A DNA stretch of 64,000 bases from Planctomycetota bacterium (GCA_021776825.1 JAJFFG010000025.1:49264-113263), one strand, 5' to 3'. Positions 1 to 10,012 are shown, numbered from the stretch's first letter. The notes: generated by a model not told the origin, from the letters alone. Numbers and translations are program-made.

Positions 1-107
1 TGCTTCTCGACCGTCAGGAGTTGCCACTGTAGCTCGGCACCGATCTCGGGGGTATCGACAGGGCGACGTGCCGCGCGAGTGCGAGCCCCGGTAGGGTGCC
101 GGGCTCA

Positions 108-3100
108 ATGACAGGTGAGAGCGAGCCCCGTAGTTCCATGGCCGGACCGCTCTCAGCGGCCGTGGTGGGGCTGGTCCTGTTGGGAGTCGTGTCGTGGCTG
201 GCGCTCACCGTCGACGAACGGCACGGGTCCGGCGATGGCGCCACGCCTGTCGCAGACCGCACGGATCACTCCGCCGGCGGGGCGCCGGTCCGGGCGCGCG
301 TCGCGATCGACGGTCCGGCGCTCGTCGCCTCCACGCATTCGGCAGACGCGATCCACGTTCTGGACGCAGACGGATCGCCCGCGAACGCCAGCGTCTACAC
401 GACCGCTGAGCCGCACTGGTCGAAGGACGACGCCCAGTACCTGGGTCGCACCGGGGATGACGGACTTCTCGACGCCGATGAGCGCAAGGCGGAGCCGCTG
501 GCGTTCCTGTGGGCGTTCGACGACGCCCGGATGGCGGGGCCGGACTCGGTCGCGATTGGGGGCCAGACGCTCACGCTCGGGCCGGGAGCGACGATCCGCG
601 TGCACGTCCAACATCCGGATGGCAGCCCGATCGCTGGGGCGATCTGTCACGAGCATCGTGGTCTGCACAAGCGGGGGATCTCGGGGCCGCAGGGCCACGT
701 CGAACTCTCCGGGTATCCCGGCGAGGTCGAGGTCTCGATGCTCGCCGGCGTGTTCGGCGGACCGTTCCTACCGGGGATGTCGCGGGTGACGACGAGCGCG
801 AACGGGACGGTCACCGACGTCGACGTCGTGCTCGATGAAACGACCGGGCCGTTCGTCCTCGTCCGCGTCGCGGGAGACCTAGCCGCTGACGGCGACATCC
901 TGCTGGAGTTAGCGGGTGGTACACGAGGGCCACAGACCGAGACGGTTCGCCGAGACGACGCACCATTGCTGGTGTCGCTGCACGATCGCGGGGACGGCCC
1001 CGTGTGGCTGACCGCACGCGTGCTGGGCAAGCGCGTCGCGCGGCGCGTACTCGACGACCTGGCTCCGGGGACGACGACCCCCGTGGGATTGGTCCTGCTC
1101 GACGGAGGCGTTCCGCTGCGCGGGCGCGTCGTTCACGCCGACGGCTCGCCCGCGGCCAACGTCCATGTGGACACGACGGATCGAGCGCTGCGGACCCGCG
1201 GACGCCCGCAGACGGACGAACACGGCTCGTTCCAGGTGCGCGCGAAGTGGCTGGGCCGCGAGATCATGGCTGTGCGCGAGGCCGAGGCGTGCAGCCCCGT
1301 GGTCGCGCTCCACGACGACCCGGCGGAAGTCGTCCTCACACTCGGACCCGGAGCAACGATCGAAGGCGTCGTCCGCGACGCGACGACGGGCCGCCCGATC
1401 GACGGGGCGTTCGTGGGGCTCTGGTTCAACGCATTCCGCGGGTACTCCACGTGGGACACGACGACGGACGAGAACGGGCTCTATCGATTCGGCGGGCTCC
1501 CGCCGCAGACGTTCGTCGTTCCCATGCACCTCCGGAGCGATCGATCCACCGCCACCAAGGCCGATCGGGAGCTATGCAAACGTGCGCAGAACACTGCAGA
1601 CGAGGAACTGATCCGCGAGGGCATCGCCCACCGTGTCGAGAGCGACGAGATCATCCGCCACGACTTCGTCGCGATCGCCGAGCAGGGCGCCACGGCCCTC
1701 GTGCGATTCGCCGTTCCGAACGGCTTCCCAGTTCCCGACGAGTTCGAGTTCGAGCTCGCGGTCGCATGGAGCAATACGGACCGCACTCCCGACGAGTACG
1801 CGAGGTACCTGGAGATGCTCGAGGGCGTCACGGAAGTGCGTCGTTTCCTGAAGCAAGGTCACCACCGCTTTCGCGCAACGGCACCCGGTCTGGTCGGCGA
1901 GTCAGACGTGATCCACGTGACCGGCAATGCCCCGCTCCCCGACTTCGAGATCGTCCTGCACGCAACACGCCGCGTGCTCGCCCGGGTCGTCGATCACGAC
2001 GGAACCTCACTCGAACGGCGCGGCGTCGAGGTGACGCTTTCCGTGCGCGGCCCGGACGGCACGGACAGGCTGGGCGACGCGGACACCGACGCGAGCGGAA
2101 CAGCCGACCTGACGGAGTTCGCGCCGTCCGCCCGCATCGCGGAAGCGCCGGACGTGTTCTTCGTCTTGACACTCGACGGCGACGGTCTCTACGAGGCCAG
2201 CGCGAGGGGCGCAGACGCCAACCTGCAGATCCCCGGGCGCGAGTGGACGCGACAGCTACGCAAGGATGGCACGGAGCCCTGGGTGATCGACGTTCCGCTC
2301 GTCGAGCCGCCGCCGGTGACCGTGAGGGTCGTGGATGTCCAGGGGCGGCCGGCGCCGGGAGTCCCGATCCAGTGGGAGTCCGGTGGTGGAAATGTCGACG
2401 GCTACGAAGCGATCTCGGACGACAGCGGGATGCTGCAACTCGCTCGCTTCGACGACTACGACGAACTGTGGCTGTCGGCCCGAGGGGCATGGATCGGACG
2501 GGCTGAGTTGTGGGCGAGAGCCGACGACGACTCCGAGTTGACCCTGACGGTCGACAAGCGCCGGACGGTGCGCCTGCGCGTCGTGCTGACCGACGGACGC
2601 CCCGTACCTCATCAGCGCGTCGAAATCAGCGTCCGCAGCGGTGAATCGCGCGAGAGAACCGATGCGAACGGGGAGCTCGATGTCGAGATCCCCGCGTCCG
2701 AGCCGAGCTTCGAAGCCAGACTGAGAGACCACTGGTCACTTGATCGCGTGCGCGTTCCCGCGGGCGTGAACGCGGCCGAGGTCGTCGTCGAACCCATGGT
2801 CGCCGTCACGGTGCGCCTGGAGGTTCCGCCAGAGATCCGGCGCCCGTCCTCCGCCACCGTCCGCGTGGGCGAGCGCAGGATCCGCCGCTGGATGAGCATC
2901 CTGCCAACGGGCCCGCTCCTGGACACCATCGATCTCCCACGGCTTCCGCTCGCTCTGTCCGTCGATATCAAACACCCTCGCTACGCGGGAGTGGGTCACT
3001 ACGACGGTCAGAGCGATGCGGTCACGGTGAAGATCGAACGCGTCCCGGTTCACGCCGTCGTGTTCGAACTCATCGATGAGAACGATGAACCGCTCGTCAG

Positions 3101-3311
3101 GCGCGCCGTGCACGTCTACTCGCGTCGCGACCGTCGGGAACTCGACGAGCGCGTCGTGACCGACGAGCGGGGACGCATCACGCTCCGAGTCCCCGCCATC
3201 GAGATCGCCATGGGTCTCGACATGGACGGCGCCAAGACCACGAAGCGGACCTACGAGCCCGGCGACGAGACCGACGGCCCGATCGCAGTCCGGATGCTGC
3301 CGACCCGCTGA
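108..3311 (+). CDS. Membrane-anchored multidomain protein with carboxypeptidase-regulatory-like (Cna-B type) repeats
   Basis: Large protein of about 1067 residues made of tandem beta-sandwich units. From the ATG at 108 there is a short polar leader and then one hydrophobic stretch at about residues 16-36, so it is probably held by an uncleaved signal anchor with the rest outside the cytoplasmic membrane. Downstream, units with the pattern 'RVHVQHPDGSPIAGA', 'RGRVVHADGSPAANV' and 'EGVVRDATTGRPIDGA', each followed by a D-x-x-G turn, recur to the C terminus; this is typical of carboxypeptidase-regulatory-like folds. No catalytic motif is visible. A GTG at 96 is in frame, but the ATG at 108 places the hydrophobic segment nearer the N terminus. 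The gene is convergent with the lipoprotein gene that follows, which carries one similar unit. Function is unknown; an adhesin or envelope scaffold is a guess. Confidence 0.8.
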   Translation: MTGESEPRSSMAGPLSAAVVGLVLLGVVSWLALTVDERHGSGDGATPVADRTDHSAGGAPVRARVAIDGPALVASTHSADAIHVLDADGSPANASVYTTAEPHWSKDDAQYLGRTGDDGLLDADERKAEPLAFLWAFDDARMAGPDSVAIGGQTLTLGPGATIRVHVQHPDGSPIAGAICHEHRGLHKRGISGPQGHVELSGYPGEVEVSMLAGVFGGPFLPGMSRVTTSANGTVTDVDVVLDETTGPFVLVRVAGDLAADGDILLELAGGTRGPQTETVRRDDAPLLVSLHDRGDGPVWLTARVLGKRVARRVLDDLAPGTTTPVGLVLLDGGVPLRGRVVHADGSPAANVHVDTTDRALRTRGRPQTDEHGSFQVRAKWLGREIMAVREAEACSPVVALHDDPAEVVLTLGPGATIEGVVRDATTGRPIDGAFVGLWFNAFRGYSTWDTTTDENGLYRFGGLPPQTFVVPMHLRSDRSTATKADRELCKRAQNTADEELIREGIAHRVESDEIIRHDFVAIAEQGATALVRFAVPNGFPVPDEFEFELAVAWSNTDRTPDEYARYLEMLEGVTEVRRFLKQGHHRFRATAPGLVGESDVIHVTGNAPLPDFEIVLHATRRVLARVVDHDGTSLERRGVEVTLSVRGPDGTDRLGDADTDASGTADLTEFAPSARIAEAPDVFFVLTLDGDGLYEASARGADANLQIPGREWTRQLRKDGTEPWVIDVPLVEPPPVTVRVVDVQGRPAPGVPIQWESGGGNVDGYEAISDDSGMLQLARFDDYDELWLSARGAWIGRAELWARADDDSELTLTVDKRRTVRLRVVLTDGRPVPHQRVEISVRSGESRERTDANGELDVEIPASEPSFEARLRDHWSLDRVRVPAGVNAAEVVVEPMVAVTVRLEVPPEIRRPSSATVRVGERRIRRWMSILPTGPLLDTIDLPRLPLALSVDIKHPRYAGVGHYDGQSDAVTVKIERVPVHAVVFELIDENDEPLVRRAVHVYSRRDRRELDERVVTDERGRITLRVPAIEIAMGLDMDGAKTTKRTYEPGDETDGPIAVRMLPTR

Positions 3312-3396
3312 GTTGCTGCGAGGCCGCTCGCGCGGTTCTGTCCTGACACCGGACGGACGGACGCTCGCGCGGGCCGCTCCGACTCAGCCAGCAGCG

Positions 3397-4905
3397 CTAG
3401 TCCGCGGTGACCAGCGTGTGCGACAGGAGTTGAGCAGACTCAAGGCCGATCTGGACGACGGCGTAGTCGCCCTTCGGGAGAGCGAGCGTCGTGCCCTCGG
3501 CGTGCGCGCGAAACCGCATTCCCCGCCACGTGGCGAACGACCACGGTGCCGACCGCCGCGCGTCCGAGGCATCCGCTCCGACCGGCACGACATACACGAG
3601 TCGGCCGAGCGGCGCCGAGTGAACGTCCGCCACCCGGAGCGTCCCGCCGTCGGACGCCGCGATGCGGATCTCCCCATCGACCACGGTGCCCCAACGCACA
3701 GCGCCCGTGGACTCGACGACGGTCACTCGGTTGTCGCCGGGAGACATCTGCAACGCGACGGCCCCGTCGCTCGAGAGATCGCCGCCCCAGAGCGCGGCTC
3801 GGACTCCAAGCTCGAAGAACGCGGACTCCGTGCGCCACAGGTCGGACCATGGGAACGGTTCGCGACCGGAGTTGGCCAGCGACACGAGATCGTCGAGACC
3901 GTAGCGCCCGGCAAACACGACGACCGGGCCGTCTGCGAGGTCGTGCGGAATCACGACTCGCTCCGCAGGAACACTCGGCTGATCGAGTCGGATCGTGATG
4001 TCGCGCAGTCCGTCCCATGCGTACTCGTGGGTCGGGGCGTCGACGCGGCCGACGAGGACGCGCCACTCGATCGGTGCTGGTGCCGCAATGCGAACGCCCT
4101 CATCCACGAACTCACTCACGAACCCTCGCTCCGGCGCTGCGTTGACCAGCCAATCGCGAACTGAATCGGGCCAGTGCGACGCGCGATGCCAGACGGGGAT
4201 CAGGGTGATGCTCGAGTGCGTCTCGAGTCGCACCGCAGACGAGAGAACCTGCAAGACTCCGCGCGGCATCGTTCGCAGTGTCAGCGTCTCGAAGCGTTTC
4301 TCGCCCACGACGGATACGTGGATGCGCGGAGGAAACGCGCGATGCCGCCGACACGTGAGTCTGACCGCGAGTTCCTCGGTCCCCTCGTAGATGGACACCT
4401 CGATCGACGACGACGCGCACGGCAAGTGCGTCGATCCCTCGGCAGATGTCACGACCAGGGCGCACTTCTCACAGTCACCGTCGCGGTCCAACTCAACCTG
4501 AAGCGTCGAGACACGTCGCGCGCGCTCGAGGATCGCTGTCACGATGCCATCCGTGAGCCGTTCCAGCTGCACCGCACGGTTGCGATGGCCGTACGCGCGG
4601 ACGACGAGCTCCGTCGTGAGATCGAGCTGCACCCCGAGGAGCGAGGGGTCGAGGACGCATTCGCCGCGAGCGTCTGTCTGACCCAGAGCGATCTCGGTCG
4701 GCAGGGACACGACCGCTGACTCCACCGGGGCCCCGTCGACCTCGAGAACGCGCACGACGAACGCCTGACGGATCTCGGCATGAGTCTGCGGCGCAGGGGC
4801 GCCCGGGACAACCGCATCGGTCGGATCGGCCGGACCGAAATCGCACGACGCGATGAGAGTCAGCGCGACGACGAGCGAAGCGACGGCGCGAGTTGGGAAG
4901 GAAAT
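3397..4905 (-). CDS. Lipoprotein with an N-terminal carboxypeptidase-regulatory-like unit; apparent ATT start
   Basis: Predicted outer-envelope lipoprotein of about 502 residues. Starting at the ATT codon at 4905-4903 the protein opens with ISFPTRAVASLVVALTLIASC, a compact lipoprotein signal with the lipidated Cys at residue 21. No ATG or TTG lies nearby in frame. The next in-frame alternative is a GTG at 4974, which would leave an unusually long 44-residue signal. A near-ideal Shine-Dalgarno AAGAGGT (4917-4911) stands five bases before the ATT, which is why I place the start there. Residues about 50-95 resemble one carboxypeptidase-regulatory-like unit (VLEVDGAPVESAVVSLP then TDARGECVLD). 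The remainder is beta-rich and not recognised. It is convergent with the repeat protein upstream and follows a HEAT-repeat gene on the same strand. Confidence 0.72.
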   Translation of the reverse strand: MSFPTRAVASLVVALTLIASCDFGPADPTDAVVPGAPAPQTHAEIRQAFVVRVLEVDGAPVESAVVSLPTEIALGQTDARGECVLDPSLLGVQLDLTTELVVRAYGHRNRAVQLERLTDGIVTAILERARRVSTLQVELDRDGDCEKCALVVTSAEGSTHLPCASSSIEVSIYEGTEELAVRLTCRRHRAFPPRIHVSVVGEKRFETLTLRTMPRGVLQVLSSAVRLETHSSITLIPVWHRASHWPDSVRDWLVNAAPERGFVSEFVDEGVRIAAPAPIEWRVLVGRVDAPTHEYAWDGLRDITIRLDQPSVPAERVVIPHDLADGPVVVFAGRYGLDDLVSLANSGREPFPWSDLWRTESAFFELGVRAALWGGDLSSDGAVALQMSPGDNRVTVVESTGAVRWGTVVDGEIRIAASDGGTLRVADVHSAPLGRLVYVVPVGADASDARRSAPWSFATWRGMRFRAHAEGTTLALPKGDYAVVQIGLESAQLLSHTLVTAD

Positions 4906-4917
4906 GCAGGACCTCTT
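4903..4917 (-). promoter_or_regulatory. Strong ribosome binding site in front of an ATT codon
   Basis: Read on the minus strand, AAGAGGT is followed by five bases and then ATT, and the ATT opens a textbook lipoprotein signal peptide. The site decides the start of the lipoprotein gene. Confidence 0.5.
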
Positions 4918-5127
4918 GGAGAGACGCCGGTGCTCGCGTGAGCGGGGCGTCGCATCATAGCGCCGCCCCGTCACGCTGAGCCCGCGACCATCGCGACGTA
5001 CTGGTCCGGAATGACGTCGACTGTCGCGACCGGGAGCGCGGCGCCAGCGGAGCGGACTGGGGATACTCCAAGCTAACCCCACTTCTGAGCGTGCCGGACG
5101 CTCTCCCTGTCGACGGACTCCCTTTGG

Positions 5128-5152
5128 TTCGGAGCGTCCCGCAACCTCCGAA
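5128..5152 (-). terminator. Candidate hairpin terminator behind the HEAT-repeat gene
   Basis: TTCGGAG (5128-5134) and CTCCGAA (5146-5152) form a perfect 7-bp stem directly behind the stop of the HEAT-repeat gene. There is no T tract, so intrinsic termination is only possible, not shown. Confidence 0.3.
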
Positions 5153-5155
5153 ACG

Positions 5156-7186
5156 TCACCGTTCGTGGGTCGCCGGCAGGCTCCTCAGTCCGCGCAGACC
5201 AAGCGTGCGGATGTACGCATCGGCGTCGGCGCGCGCCTTCGTGTAGACGCGACGGACCGCCGCTCCCTCCGCGCCGATCCGCACCAGCGCGGCGAGGGCG
5301 GAGGACCGCCGCGTGTCGGCGGCGTCGTCTGCGACGGCGATCAGGAGCGGCACGGCCGGCGCCGCCACGCGCCCCGCCTGGCCGAGGTAGCCGATCGTCG
5401 CGCGGTCCCCGTCCCCGATGGCGGCGAGCAGGTGTGCGAGCGCGTCCTGCGCGCCGTCGCCCTCGATGCGCAGGAGCGCCGCCGCGGCCCCGGTGCTCGC
5501 CGCGCCGTCGGCCTCGAGCAGTTCGCGCAGCCTCGGGGCGAGCGGCTTCGCGCGTGGACCGACCCTCGCGAGCACGGGGATTGCGAAGTAGACGTAGCGT
5601 TGATCGTCGAGTGCGGCGCGGAGGACCGTCAACGCGCGCCTCACGTCCTCATCGGCGTCCGTCACGCAGGCCAGCGCGCCGGCAGCCATGGTGCGGCTCT
5701 CGGCATCGGTGTCGAGCGCGGTCCGCAGCGCGCCGCGCGCCGCGACAGCATCGGGACCGAAGCGCTGGAACGCTGAGTAGACGGCTCGCCGATCGAACAT
5801 GTCCGTCATGGTCGGGAGCAGTTCGGCAAGGCGTGGGACGGCTTCCTTCGCACTCGCCCCGCACGCCGCCACGCCGTGGATCGCGTACTGACGCGGCTGC
5901 CCGCTCGCGTCGAGACCGCGGAGCAGCGCCGCGACGATGCGGTCGTCGGGACCGACGTTGGTCGCGATCTGCATGAGCGCCGAGTAGATCGGGAGCTCGT
6001 CCCCCGTCCCCTCCCGGTCGAGCGCCGCAATGAGCGCCGGCACCGCAGGGCCAGCCAGCTCCGGAGTCCGCCCGAGCGCGAGCCCGACGCCGCCGCGCAC
6101 GGTCGCCTCGTCGGGCTCGAGCGCGCGCACGAGCGCCGGGAGCGCCGACTCGAGCTCCGGACCGAAGCCGCCCATGGCCGCCGCGGCGGCCGCCCGCACC
6201 ACCGGGGATGGGTCCTCGGCGAGCGCAGTCGTCAGGGACCCGAGTGAGTCGGCTCGGCCAAGCGCCCCGATGGCGGATGCGGCGGCGGAGCGGACGCCCG
6301 TCGCCTCGTCGTCCGTGAGCGCCTTCGCGAGGAGTCCGAGCGTCGCCGGATCCTGCAGCACCCACAGGCTGTTGGCGGCCGCGATACGCACCGGGACCGC
6401 GTCGTCGGCGAGCGCCTTCTCGAGCCCCTCGATCGCCGCGTCGCGCTGCTCGGGAGTTGCTCCGCCGAGCCCCTCGACTGCCGCAGTCCGCGCGGCGGGG
6501 TCCGGGTCGTCCAGGAGCTCGATCAGGATCGGCACCGCCTCCGTGGGCACGATCCAGCCGATTGCGCGCGCGCTCCAGAGACGCACCTTCGCGTCCTCGT
6601 CGCGGACCGACTCACGCAGCGCCGGGAGCGCGTCCCGCGCCGTGGCTCCGAGGTTCGCGAGGGAGGCGGCGGCGTTCGCGCGGAGTTTGGCGTCCGCATC
6701 CGATAGGGCCTTCGCGAGCGCCGGCACGAGCTCCTTCGGCGGCGGCTCGCCGCCGCGCACGTTGGGGATCGGCCCGCAGCGCCAGATCAGATTGGCGGCG
6801 CCCGCGCGCACGGGCGCCCGCTCGTCCGCGAGCGCCGCGACTAGCTCTGGTAGCGCGGACGTCAGCGTGTTGATCGCGACCTGCCAGTCCCAGCGCGCGA
6901 GCACGCGATCGGCGGTGGTCCGGACGTACTCGTCGTCGTCGCGCAAGGCGCCCGCGAGCTCCCGCACGTGCGGCTTCGCAGCCGACCCGATCTGCCAGAG
7001 GCCGTAGACCCCCCGGCGCCGCGCCGCGACGTCCTCGGACCGGAGCTCCACCGCCCACGCGGCCGCGTTACGGCCCTGGTACGTCGCCTCGGGTGCCTCC
7101 TGGGCCGCCTCCTGCGCAGAACCTGGCGACACGGCGAAGGCGCATCCGAGCACCGCCAACAGAGCCACTCGCTGGACGTGACGCAT
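5156..7186 (-). CDS. Secreted HEAT-repeat (PBS-lyase type) protein
   Basis: About 676 residues, almost entirely alpha-solenoid. The ATG at 7186 is preceded by GGAGGGAGA and opens a signal peptide ending near SPGSAQ, so the protein is exported; an upstream in-frame start at 7216 would bury that signal. From about residue 50 to the end there are roughly 15-18 HEAT/PBS-lyase repeats of 30-37 residues, with the recurring pattern 'A..AL.D....VR..AA.AL..L'. Such solenoids are protein-interaction scaffolds. No catalytic residues are evident and no partner is named by the neighbours: PhzF lies upstream on the same strand after 222 bases, and the lipoprotein gene lies downstream. It is one of three HEAT-repeat genes here (others at 14807 and 61668), a lavish use of the fold common in planctomycetes. 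Confidence 0.85.
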   Translation of the reverse strand: MRHVQRVALLAVLGCAFAVSPGSAQEAAQEAPEATYQGRNAAAWAVELRSEDVAARRRGVYGLWQIGSAAKPHVRELAGALRDDDEYVRTTADRVLARWDWQVAINTLTSALPELVAALADERAPVRAGAANLIWRCGPIPNVRGGEPPPKELVPALAKALSDADAKLRANAAASLANLGATARDALPALRESVRDEDAKVRLWSARAIGWIVPTEAVPILIELLDDPDPAARTAAVEGLGGATPEQRDAAIEGLEKALADDAVPVRIAAANSLWVLQDPATLGLLAKALTDDEATGVRSAAASAIGALGRADSLGSLTTALAEDPSPVVRAAAAAAMGGFGPELESALPALVRALEPDEATVRGGVGLALGRTPELAGPAVPALIAALDREGTGDELPIYSALMQIATNVGPDDRIVAALLRGLDASGQPRQYAIHGVAACGASAKEAVPRLAELLPTMTDMFDRRAVYSAFQRFGPDAVAARGALRTALDTDAESRTMAAGALACVTDADEDVRRALTVLRAALDDQRYVYFAIPVLARVGPRAKPLAPRLRELLEADGAASTGAAAALLRIEGDGAQDALAHLLAAIGDGDRATIGYLGQAGRVAAPAVPLLIAVADDAADTRRSSALAALVRIGAEGAAVRRVYTKARADADAYIRTLGLRGLRSLPATHER

Positions 7187-7408
7187 CCATCTCCCTCCGA
7201 CGGCGCCTTCGCGCATGGCGCCCGCCCCGAGGGTATCGCGTCGTGCGGGGGCGGCGCGCGATCAACAGGTCGCGAGCGCGCCAGGGCACGCCGCGAGATC
7301 GGCTGAGCCGCCATGCGGTACCAGGCCGAACTCGGCCGCCCGACCGCTCCACGTCGTCTCAGGCTGCGTGTGTCGAGGGCACGGTGAGACTCGGCGACGC
7401 GCCGACAG

Positions 7409-8203
7409 CTACTCGCAGACGGGGATCTCGGCGACGCCTTCGAGGTAGAGGACGGCTCGGCCCCCGATGCGGACGCGGTCGCCGCGGAGTTCCAGTTCGA
7501 GGGTGCCGCCGCGCTCTGAGAGTTGGCGCGCCGTGAGGCGGTTGCGACCGAGGCGGGCGGCCCAGAGCGGTGCGAGCACGGCGTGGGCGGAGCCCGTCAC
7601 CGGGTCCTCGGGGACGCCGAGCTGTGGCGCGAAGAAGCGCGAGACGATGTCGCACTCGTCTCCCGGCGCCGTGGCCAGAACGCGGTTGCGATCGAGTGCG
7701 AGGAGCCCCACCGGGTCGGGCTCGATCGCGCGCACGTCGGCTTCGGTGGCGAAGACACCGACGTAGGTGTTGTGGGTGACGAGCACCTCGACGGGAGCGC
7801 GGCCCAGGCACGCGTAGAGATCGGGCGTGTCGGTGCACGGATGGGCGGCGATCGTCGGGAAGTCGAGCACGAGCAGCTCGCCCTCGCGGTCGACGGAGAC
7901 CTCGCCGCTGCGCGTCTCGAAGCGGATCGAGCGGGCGTCGGGCTGCAGCCGCTCGAACACCACGAGCGCCGACGCGAGGGTCGCGTGTCCGCAGAGATCC
8001 ACCTCGGCGCGGGGCGTGAACCAGCGCAGTCCCCAGGGGCCCTCGCGTGGCACGACGAACGCGGTCTCCGACAGATTGTTCTCGGCGGCGATCGACTGCA
8101 GCAGGTCGTCGGGGAGCCAATCGTCGAGCACGCAGACCGCCGCCGGATTGCCGGTGAAGGCCCGTTCGGCGAAGGCGTCGACTTGGTAGAGCGGAACGCG
8201 CAT
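7409..8203 (-). CDS. PhzF-family isomerase/epimerase
   Basis: Member of the PhzF/diaminopimelate-epimerase fold family, cytoplasmic, about 264 residues, which is the usual size. The N terminus MRVPLYQVDAFAERAFTGNPAAV is the standard family opening, so I start at the ATG at 8203 rather than at 8275. The motif ENNLSETAF carries the conserved catalytic Glu, DLCGHAT marks the substrate loop, and EDPVTGSAHAVLAPLW is the C-terminal family signature. The true substrate cannot be read from sequence: only a minority of members act in phenazine synthesis and no phenazine genes are present. It is divergent from the DUF547 gene with 70 bases between the starts, so the two may share a promoter region. Confidence 0.9.
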   Translation of the reverse strand: MRVPLYQVDAFAERAFTGNPAAVCVLDDWLPDDLLQSIAAENNLSETAFVVPREGPWGLRWFTPRAEVDLCGHATLASALVVFERLQPDARSIRFETRSGEVSVDREGELLVLDFPTIAAHPCTDTPDLYACLGRAPVEVLVTHNTYVGVFATEADVRAIEPDPVGLLALDRNRVLATAPGDECDIVSRFFAPQLGVPEDPVTGSAHAVLAPLWAARLGRNRLTARQLSERGGTLELELRGDRVRIGGRAVLYLEGVAEIPVCE

Positions 8204-8273
8204 GCCTCCATCCTCGACGGTGCAGCACGTCCTCGCTCCGGAACAATCCGGCGCCCGGGGCCGTTCGACTCGC

Positions 8274-9098
8274 ATGCGTCATCTCCTCGCCCCCGCGCTC
8301 GCGCTCCTGCTCCTCGTCGGCGGTGCTTCGCACGCGCAGGAGCCCGCGGCGCCGCCAGTGGAAACGGAGACGTCGTCGATCCACGCACCGCTCGATGCCC
8401 TTCTGAAGGCGCACGTGCGCGACGGGCGCGTCGACTACGCGGCGCTGAAGAAGGATGAGGCCAAACTCGACGGCTACCTGACCACGCTCGACACAACCCG
8501 CGTGCCCGGGCTCAGCGCTGACGCGAAGCTCGCGTTCTGGATCAACGCCTACAACGCGTACACGCTGAAGACGATCCTCGGCCGGTATCCGAAGATCGAG
8601 AGCATCCGTGACGTCTGGCGCGTGTTCTCGCGTCGCGACCACGCGGTGGCCGGGAAGAAGCGCAGCCTCGACGACATCGAGCACGAGATCCTGCGCAAGC
8701 GGTGGGACGAGCCGCGCATCCACTTCGCCGTCGTGTGTGCCTCGAAGAGCTGCCCCGAGCTGCGGGGCGAGGCGTTCCTGCCCGAGCGTGTCCACGAGCA
8801 GATGGCGGAGCAGGAAGCGCTGTTCCTCGCGGACCGCGAGAAGGGGCTCGCGTGGGGCGACGAGAAGGGCTGGCTCGGCGGGACCAACCGAGTGGTTCGC
8901 GTCTCCAAGATCCTCGACTGGTACGAGGAGGACTTCGAGGAAGCGGAGGGCAGCGTGCTCCAATTCGTCGTGCGGCGCGGGCCGGCGACGTTGGCCCGCT
9001 ACGCCGAGACGCACGGGGACGACATCGATCTCGAGCACTTCGACTACGACTGGACGCTGAACGACGTGGAGCGCAAGGCGCCGCAGGAGGACGAGTGA
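8274..9098 (+). CDS. Secreted DUF547-domain protein
   Basis: Exported protein of 274 residues. The ATG at 8274 begins MRHLLAPALALLLLVGGASHAQ, a clear signal peptide. The mature part is a DUF547 domain: FWINAYNAYTLKTIL (about residues 82-96), the IRDVW segment, and HFAVVCASKSCPELRGEAF with the conserved Cys pair. DUF547 is a papain-like fold of unknown activity. Its stop TGA overlaps the ATG of the following metallo-hydrolase (TGATG), so the two are translationally coupled and presumably work in the same compartment. Confidence 0.88.
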   Translation: MRHLLAPALALLLLVGGASHAQEPAAPPVETETSSIHAPLDALLKAHVRDGRVDYAALKKDEAKLDGYLTTLDTTRVPGLSADAKLAFWINAYNAYTLKTILGRYPKIESIRDVWRVFSRRDHAVAGKKRSLDDIEHEILRKRWDEPRIHFAVVCASKSCPELRGEAFLPERVHEQMAEQEALFLADREKGLAWGDEKGWLGGTNRVVRVSKILDWYEEDFEEAEGSVLQFVVRRGPATLARYAETHGDDIDLEHFDYDWTLNDVERKAPQEDE

Positions 9099-10009
9099 TG
9101 AGGCAGAGCGCGATGGTGTGGACGCTGGTGCTGGGTGCGGTCGCCGCGACGGCCTACGCGCAGGGACGCGAGCCGGTCCCGATGAAGCCGACCGATCTCG
9201 GCAACGGCGTGCACATGCTCGAGGGGGCCGGCGGCAACCTGGCGGTGTCCGCGGGCGACGACGGCGTCTTCATCGTGGACGATCAGTTCGACTGGCAGGC
9301 CGGCGAGATCGGCAAGGCGGTCAAGGCGATCTCCGAGGACCCGGTGAAGTTCGTCATCAACACGCACTGGCACGGCGACCACACGGGCGGCAACGAGCAC
9401 TTCGGTCTCGCCGGCGCGATCATCGTGGCGCACGAGAACGTGCGGAAGCGCATGAGCACCGAGCAGTTCATGAAGCTGTTCGGCGGTCGCAAGGTCCCCG
9501 CGTCGCCGAAGGCCGCGTTGCCCGTCGTCACGTTCGCGGAGTCGATCACGCTGCACCTGAACGGCGACGAGGTGCACGTCTTCCACGTCGATCCCGGTCA
9601 CACCGACGGCGACTCGATCGTGCATTTCAAGAAGGCCGACGTGATCCACATGGGGGACCTGTTCTTCAACGGGATCTACCCGTTCATCGACACCGGCAGC
9701 GGTGGTTCCGTGGCAGGTGTGATCGCCGCGGCGGACGAGGCGCTGAAGCTCGTGGGCGACAAGACGCAGATCATCCCCGGCCACGGGCCGCTCGCGAAGC
9801 GGGCTGATCTCGAGGCGTTCCGCGACATGCTGAAGACCCTGCACGGCGCCGTCGCCGAACTCGTGGCAGCCGGCAAGACGAAGGACGAGGTCATCGCGGC
9901 GAAGCCGTCGAAGGACCTGGACGCCAAGTGGGGCAAGGGCTTCATGCGTCCCGACGCGATCGTCGGGATCGTGTTCGACAGCGTGTCCGCCGAAGCGAAG
10001 GGCGACTGA
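9098..10009 (+). CDS. Secreted metallo-beta-lactamase-fold hydrolase
   Basis: 303 residues with a signal peptide (MRQSAMVWTLVLGAVAATAYA). The metal-binding motif THWHGDH at residues 89-95 supplies His90, His92, Asp94 and His95. Later ligands are in DPGHTDGD and, at the end of the core, in IPGHGPL, so both zinc sites look intact. The family hydrolyses thioesters, lactones, beta-lactams or phosphoesters; the substrate is unknown. The longer ORF upstream in this frame lies over the DUF547 gene and is not coding. Coupled to DUF547 through TGATG; convergent with the next gene with three bases between stops. Confidence 0.9.
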   Translation: MRQSAMVWTLVLGAVAATAYAQGREPVPMKPTDLGNGVHMLEGAGGNLAVSAGDDGVFIVDDQFDWQAGEIGKAVKAISEDPVKFVINTHWHGDHTGGNEHFGLAGAIIVAHENVRKRMSTEQFMKLFGGRKVPASPKAALPVVTFAESITLHLNGDEVHVFHVDPGHTDGDSIVHFKKADVIHMGDLFFNGIYPFIDTGSGGSVAGVIAAADEALKLVGDKTQIIPGHGPLAKRADLEAFRDMLKTLHGAVAELVAAGKTKDEVIAAKPSKDLDAKWGKGFMRPDAIVGIVFDSVSAEAKGD

Positions 10010-10012
10010 GGG

